Shown here: in pieces, positions 6,587 through 9,725 of the stretch
Layout: each line of letters opens with the position of its first letter
Numbering within the stretch: position 1 is the stretch's first letter
NCBI GenBank assembly: GCA_934630705.1
Contig: CAKTWP010000040.1
Coordinates: 1 to 9,725, forward strand
Direction of reading: 5' to 3'
Source of the DNA: an uncultured Clostridia bacterium
GTDB lineage: Bacteria; Bacillota; Clostridia; Christensenellales; Aristaeellaceae
DNA: 9,725 bases
The notes under the pieces: model-generated
Told to the model about the DNA's origin: nothing
Seen by the model: only the letters and a program-made list of their open reading frames with translations
Databases searched by the model: none
Made by a program: the position numbers and the translations under genes

Positions 6587-7672
6587 TCAGCGCTGTTTCA
6601 GGCTTGTCCCGTCAACATATTCCGCCTCCAGCAGCGCATCCTTTTCCGGCCGCTGCCGAAGCAGAAGCCATTGCAGCAGAAGCTCCGTAGCCGTCCGGCC
6701 GATCTGCTCAAAGTCCTGGCGCATGGAAGCAATCAAGCCCGGATAAAGGCCGTCAAAGCTGATGATGGAAATCTGGTTGGTCACGCCTGCCCTTTCGCAG
6801 GCATCCAGCAGCGGCTTGGCGTGCACATCCGTGGCACAGCAGGCGCAGGTCACTTCTTTCTTCATCAGCCAATCCACCAGCTGGGGCAGTGTCTCCGGGT
6901 TGGTGCCGTCATATCGCCGGTAAAGCGCGCAATCCTGCGGCACGCCCGCTTCCGCCAGCGTCTGGCACATGCCAAGATACCGCGCAGACTGCGATTGGAC
7001 ATCCGCATCCCCGATAAAGCAAAAACGGCGGTGCCCCCGGTTCAGGGCCTGCTGCGTCAGCTGACGGGCGGCAGCCATGTTATCCGTCTGCACGCAGGGC
7101 AGGGGAACGCCCGGCGTATGCTGATCGATCTGCACGCAGGGCAGCCCGTAAGCGCTGATGCGCATCAGGGTGTCCCGGGGCGTGATGCTGTACATGCTGG
7201 GATGATAAATCACGCCGGACACTCCGCGGTCCAGGCAGTTTTCCAGCATGCTGTGCTCCAGCGCCGCCATATAGCCGGTATTGAGCAGCACCAGTTGATC
7301 CCGCCCAAGGGTATGCGCGCTCATGATGCCTTTCAGATACTGATATGCGCCGCCCACGCCGCCATACGCCATATCAAAGGGAGCCACCACGGCAATGCTG
7401 TATTTGCCGCTGATCAGACCGCCCCCCTGCTGCCCGCCGGCGGGCGCCGCGGATGGCGCCTGGGCAACGAAGGTGCCTGCCCGCGGCTTGCGCACCAGCA
7501 GCCCCCGCTGCTTTAGCTCGGAGATGGCGCGCTGCGCGGTAATCCGGCTCACGCCATATTGCTCCATCAGCTCAGCCTCGGTAGCGATCCGCTCCCCCGG
7601 CTTGAGGGTGCCATCGGAAATACGGTTCAAAATATCCATCTGAATGCTCTTGTATGCCGGCGCCTTTGCCAT
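6587..7672 (-). CDS. GntR-type transcriptional regulator with LacI-like sugar-sensing domain
   Basis: This 361-residue protein has the AraR-like two-part design. Residues about 6-70 form a GntR winged helix-turn-helix: IATEAELMEQYGVSRITAQR holds the two DNA-contacting helices and GLLVRKPRAGTFV forms the wing. After a Pro/Ala/Gly-rich linker (about 71-90), residues 91-361 form a LacI/periplasmic-binding-like sensor, beginning SIAVVAPFDMAYGGVGGAYQ. It includes GVSGVIYHPS, the GHRRFCFIGD strand and ISIISFDG near the end. It should repress the transporter and enzyme genes until a sugar ligand binds; a mannoside or a breakdown product is my inference from the neighbours. The ATG at 7672 has AAGGAGA seven bases upstream. 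The gene follows the second permease by 25 bases with no clear terminator, so it probably belongs to the transporter operon and controls itself as well. Confidence 0.92.
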   Translation of the reverse strand: MAKAPAYKSIQMDILNRISDGTLKPGERIATEAELMEQYGVSRITAQRAISELKQRGLLVRKPRAGTFVAQAPSAAPAGGQQGGGLISGKYSIAVVAPFDMAYGGVGGAYQYLKGIMSAHTLGRDQLVLLNTGYMAALEHSMLENCLDRGVSGVIYHPSMYSITPRDTLMRISAYGLPCVQIDQHTPGVPLPCVQTDNMAAARQLTQQALNRGHRRFCFIGDADVQSQSARYLGMCQTLAEAGVPQDCALYRRYDGTNPETLPQLVDWLMKKEVTCACCATDVHAKPLLDACERAGVTNQISIISFDGLYPGLIASMRQDFEQIGRTATELLLQWLLLRQRPEKDALLEAEYVDGTSLKQR

Positions 7673-7697
7673 TTTTCCGTCTCCTTGTATTTATATA

Positions 7698-8621
7698 TCA
7701 GCCCTTCACCGACCCGATCAGCGCGCCCTTCACAAAGTATTTCTGCAGGAAGGGATAAATGCACATCACCGGGAAAATGATGATGATCAGGAAAGCCATC
7801 CGCAGGGATTCGCCGGTGGTTGTGCTCACTACCTTGGAAGTGTCGTTTGCCCCGGAGGCCACCATTCTTCCCAATCCCGCCAGCTGCTCGGCTTCATTCT
7901 TCAGATTTGCCTGCGCCAGCAGCTTATTGAGCACCGTGGCTGCGGGAAGCAAATTCTGTTTCATAAGAATGAAATACTGGCCGGTGAACCAATCATTCCA
8001 GGTGCTCACGCCGGTATACAGCGCAATCGTGGCCATTACGGGCATCGACAGGGGGAGCACCAGCCGGAAGAAGATGGTCAGCTCGCTGGCCCCGTCAATC
8101 CGGGCAGATTCGGGGATGGAATCGGGCAGATTGCTGAAGAACGTGCGCATGATAAACGCATCCCACACGCTGTAGAGCGATGGCAAAATCAGCACCCAAT
8201 AGGTGCTGAGAATCTTCATTTCCCGGTACAGGATGTAGGTGGGCACCAGCCCGCCGCCAAACAGCGTCGTAAAATAGAAAAAGAAGGAAATGCCCATGCG
8301 TCCCGGCAGCGTTTTGAAGGTAAGGGCATAGGCCAGCAGGGAAGTAAGAAACAGCTTGCAGATCAGCACGATGGCCGTCCTGGAAAAGGAAATCCACAGG
8401 GAATTGGCAATCACGCTGTATTCAAAGGCCTTCTTGTAGTTATCCAGGGTGAACACCCGGGGAAAGAGCATCACGCCGCCGCGCAGGGTATCCGTTCCTT
8501 CGTTGAAGGAAAGCACCAGCACATAGTAAAACGGAAATAGAACCGTCAGGGCAAACAGGCAGAGCACCGCCGCATTCAGCATGCGGAAAAAGCTGGCTCG
8601 AAACGACTTTTTCTCAATCAT
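7698..8621 (-). CDS. Carbohydrate ABC transporter permease, YtcP/MalG type
   Basis: This 307-residue inner membrane protein has about six hydrophobic segments; the first, LCLFALTVLFPFYYVLVLSF, begins near residue 20. The cytoplasmic EAA loop that docks the ATPase is seen as ESARIDGASE (171-180), continuing into FFRLVLPLSMP. The C-terminus, QKYFVKGALIGSVKG, is the hallmark ending of the YtcP subgroup, which pairs with LplB-type permeases. Together they form the channel of a CUT1-type sugar importer. The ATG at 8621 lies 12 bases after the previous stop, with GAGGAGGG immediately upstream, so the two permeases are made together. No ATP-binding gene is next to them. Such systems in Firmicutes usually borrow a shared MsmX-like ATPase. 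The substrate is not evident from the permease itself. Confidence 0.95.
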   Translation of the reverse strand: MIEKKSFRASFFRMLNAAVLCLFALTVLFPFYYVLVLSFNEGTDTLRGGVMLFPRVFTLDNYKKAFEYSVIANSLWISFSRTAIVLICKLFLTSLLAYALTFKTLPGRMGISFFFYFTTLFGGGLVPTYILYREMKILSTYWVLILPSLYSVWDAFIMRTFFSNLPDSIPESARIDGASELTIFFRLVLPLSMPVMATIALYTGVSTWNDWFTGQYFILMKQNLLPAATVLNKLLAQANLKNEAEQLAGLGRMVASGANDTSKVVSTTTGESLRMAFLIIIIFPVMCIYPFLQKYFVKGALIGSVKG

Positions 8622-8633
8622 CTTTATCCCTCC

Positions 8634-9584
8634 TCACCACAGCGAAACATCTGAAACGGTCTTGGCAATCTGGTTCACCGTGGCCACCAGCAGCAGGGAA
8701 ATGACGGATTTGGTCATGCCGATAGCGGTGGCATAGCTTTGGCCGCCGCTGGAAAGGCCCTTGCGCAGCACATAGGTGTCGATCACCTCGGCAATATCCT
8801 GCGTCGGCGTGGTAGACAGCAGCAGCATCTGCTCGTATCCCACGTTCAGAATGCCGCCCAGGTTCATAATCAGCAGGATAATCGCCGTGGGCACCAGGCA
8901 GGGCAGCGTAATATGCCGGATCATCTGGCCCCGCCGCGCGCCATCGATGGCTGCGGCCTCATAGAGCGTAGGATCAATGCCGGAAAGCGCCGCCAGATAA
9001 ATAATCGAGCCCCAGCCCACGCCCTTCCAGATATCCGAAAGAATCACCATGGGCAGGAAAAAGCTGCGCTGGCCCATGTAGAAAATGGGCTGGGCGTTGG
9101 GATCGAGCATCTTGCGCACTTCGTTCACCAATCCGCCGTAAGGGCTGAGCAGCTTGGTGAGCATGGCGGAAACCACGACCCAGGAAATGAAATGCGGCAT
9201 ATAGGAAATGGTCTGAATCACGCGTTTGAACTTCTGATTGCGCAGCGAATCCAGCATCAGCGCCAGAATGATGGGCATCGGGAAGCCAAACACCAGCTTG
9301 AGGACGCTGATGGACAGGGTGTTGCGGATAATCTGCCAGAAGCTGCGATCCAGCAAAAACTTCCGGAACCATTTCACGCCTACCCACGGGCTTCCCAGAA
9401 TTCCCAGATTATACTTGTAATTCTTAAACGCCAGCAGCAGCCCGTACATGGGATAGTAGTTGAAAATCAGAAACCAGACCACGGCCGGCAGGATGAACAG
9501 ATAGATCACCCGATGCTGCCAAATACGCTTACCCAGAGATTTTCCATGCACATGAGCCTGCACCCGAACCGGCTTGATGCTCAA
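8634..9584 (-). CDS. Carbohydrate ABC transporter permease, LplB type
   Basis: This permease is the partner of the one at 7698-8621. The first membrane segment is VIYLFILPAVVWFLIFNYYP, near residue 30, followed by MYGLLLAFKNYKYNLGI and a segment opening SWVGVKWF-like, typical of LplB proteins. The EAA loop reads YEAAAIDGARRGQMIRHITLP, close to the consensus. I place the start at the TTG at 9584 because AGGAGG (9593-9598) lies eight bases upstream. This gives 316 residues, the normal family length. The frame stays open to another TTG at 9707, but that extension is Glu/Lys-rich, unlike the family, and begins inside a strong hairpin. The binding protein that normally accompanies these permeases is not in the window and probably lies upstream. 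Confidence 0.9.
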   Translation of the reverse strand: MSIKPVRVQAHVHGKSLGKRIWQHRVIYLFILPAVVWFLIFNYYPMYGLLLAFKNYKYNLGILGSPWVGVKWFRKFLLDRSFWQIIRNTLSISVLKLVFGFPMPIILALMLDSLRNQKFKRVIQTISYMPHFISWVVVSAMLTKLLSPYGGLVNEVRKMLDPNAQPIFYMGQRSFFLPMVILSDIWKGVGWGSIIYLAALSGIDPTLYEAAAIDGARRGQMIRHITLPCLVPTAIILLIMNLGGILNVGYEQMLLLSTTPTQDIAEVIDTYVLRKGLSSGGQSYATAIGMTKSVISLLLVATVNQIAKTVSDVSLW

Positions 9585-9605
9585 AGCTTTTTCCTCCTCT
9601 TCCTG

Positions 9606-9633
9606 CTTATAATGGAATCGATGCAAAAAACAA
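9606..9633 (-). promoter_or_regulatory. Possible promoter for the permease operon
   Basis: On the minus strand TTGTTT (9633-9628) and TATAAG (9611-9606) are separated by 16 bases. Transcription would begin near 9599, only about 15 bases before the TTG start, with the ribosome site almost at the 5' end. The boxes are reasonable, but the very short leader makes this uncertain. The permeases could instead be read through from an upstream binding-protein gene. Confidence 0.35.
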
Positions 9634-9663
9634 GGCTGCTTCCCTTCCGGCATGCTTTCTGCG

Positions 9664-9677
9664 CAAGAAGCTTCTTG
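9664..9677. promoter_or_regulatory. 14-bp perfect palindrome, candidate operator
   Basis: CAAGAAGCTTCTTG is a perfect inverted repeat about 30 bases upstream of the possible permease promoter and just past the hairpin at 9687-9717. Its size and AT-rich arms fit a dimeric regulator such as the GntR-type protein encoded at 6587-7672. I found no second copy in the enzyme promoter region, so the link to that regulator is only a suggestion. Confidence 0.3.
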
Positions 9678-9686
9678 TTTCAAAGA

Positions 9687-9717
9687 GACGCCCGAATTGA
9701 CAGGCAATTCGGGCGTC
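9687..9717 (-). terminator. Strong hairpin upstream of the permease genes
   Basis: Arms of 13 bp (9705-9717 and 9687-9699; core CGCCCGAATTG) pair perfectly around a five-base loop. On the minus strand TCTCTTTG follows, a modest T-rich tail. This most likely ends, or partly ends, transcription of a gene lying beyond the window edge. In LplB/YtcP loci, such a hairpin between the binding-protein gene and the permease genes can reduce downstream expression relative to the binding protein. The structure is certain; termination strength is inferred. Confidence 0.6.
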
Positions 9718-9725
9718 CAAGCGTG

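Noticed and set aside
6548..7516. Plus-strand open frame opposite the GntR-type regulator
   Set aside because: Antisense shadow with no recognisable motif; the regulator on the other strand is well supported.
1..9725. CRISPR array, insertion sequence, tRNA or rRNA gene
   Set aside because: I saw no regularly spaced direct repeats, transposase-like frame, or tRNA/rRNA-like sequence on either strand.

Overview
The window is GC-rich, and every gene I can support lies on the minus strand, so transcription runs from high to low coordinates. A complete T-box leader, strong AGGAGG ribosome binding sites, an LplB/YtcP-type pair of sugar permeases with no adjacent ATPase gene, and a GntR-type regulator all point to a Firmicute, most likely a high-GC gut Clostridia lineage. 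That assignment is inference; there is no rRNA or other taxonomic marker here.

Region A (about 9725 to 2156) is a carbohydrate uptake and degradation locus. In transcription order it has two ABC sugar permeases (9584-8634, 8621-7698), a GntR-type regulator with a LacI-like sensor domain (7672-6587), a two-domain protein joining a GNAT acetyltransferase to a Gfo/Idh/MocA oxidoreductase (6445-4592), and a GH38 alpha-mannosidase (4585-2156). Gaps within each block are short (12, 25 and 6 bases). A promoter-bearing 141-base gap separates the regulator from the oxidoreductase. The permeases probably import a mannose-containing or related oligosaccharide using a binding protein encoded upstream of the window and a shared MsmX-like ATPase. 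The mannosidase would then cleave it inside the cell, and the oxidoreductase may process the product.

Region B (about 2155 to 1581) holds no intact gene. A fragment at 1952-1659 reads like the C-terminal part of a secreted or surface beta-rich protein, but it has lost its start.

Region C (1580 to 1) is a separate transcription unit. It has a consensus promoter (TTGACA-17-TATAAT), a full T-box leader with antiterminator and terminator, and then one gene for a TrpX-like ABC substrate-binding protein (1184-219). The best specifier candidate in the T-box is UAC, and the acceptor-binding bulge is UGGU. Together these fit tRNA-Tyr better than tRNA-Trp, so the protein may belong to a tyrosine or aromatic amino acid uptake system. 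The gene is followed by three GC-rich inverted repeats, and no partner permease or ATPase is visible before the window ends.
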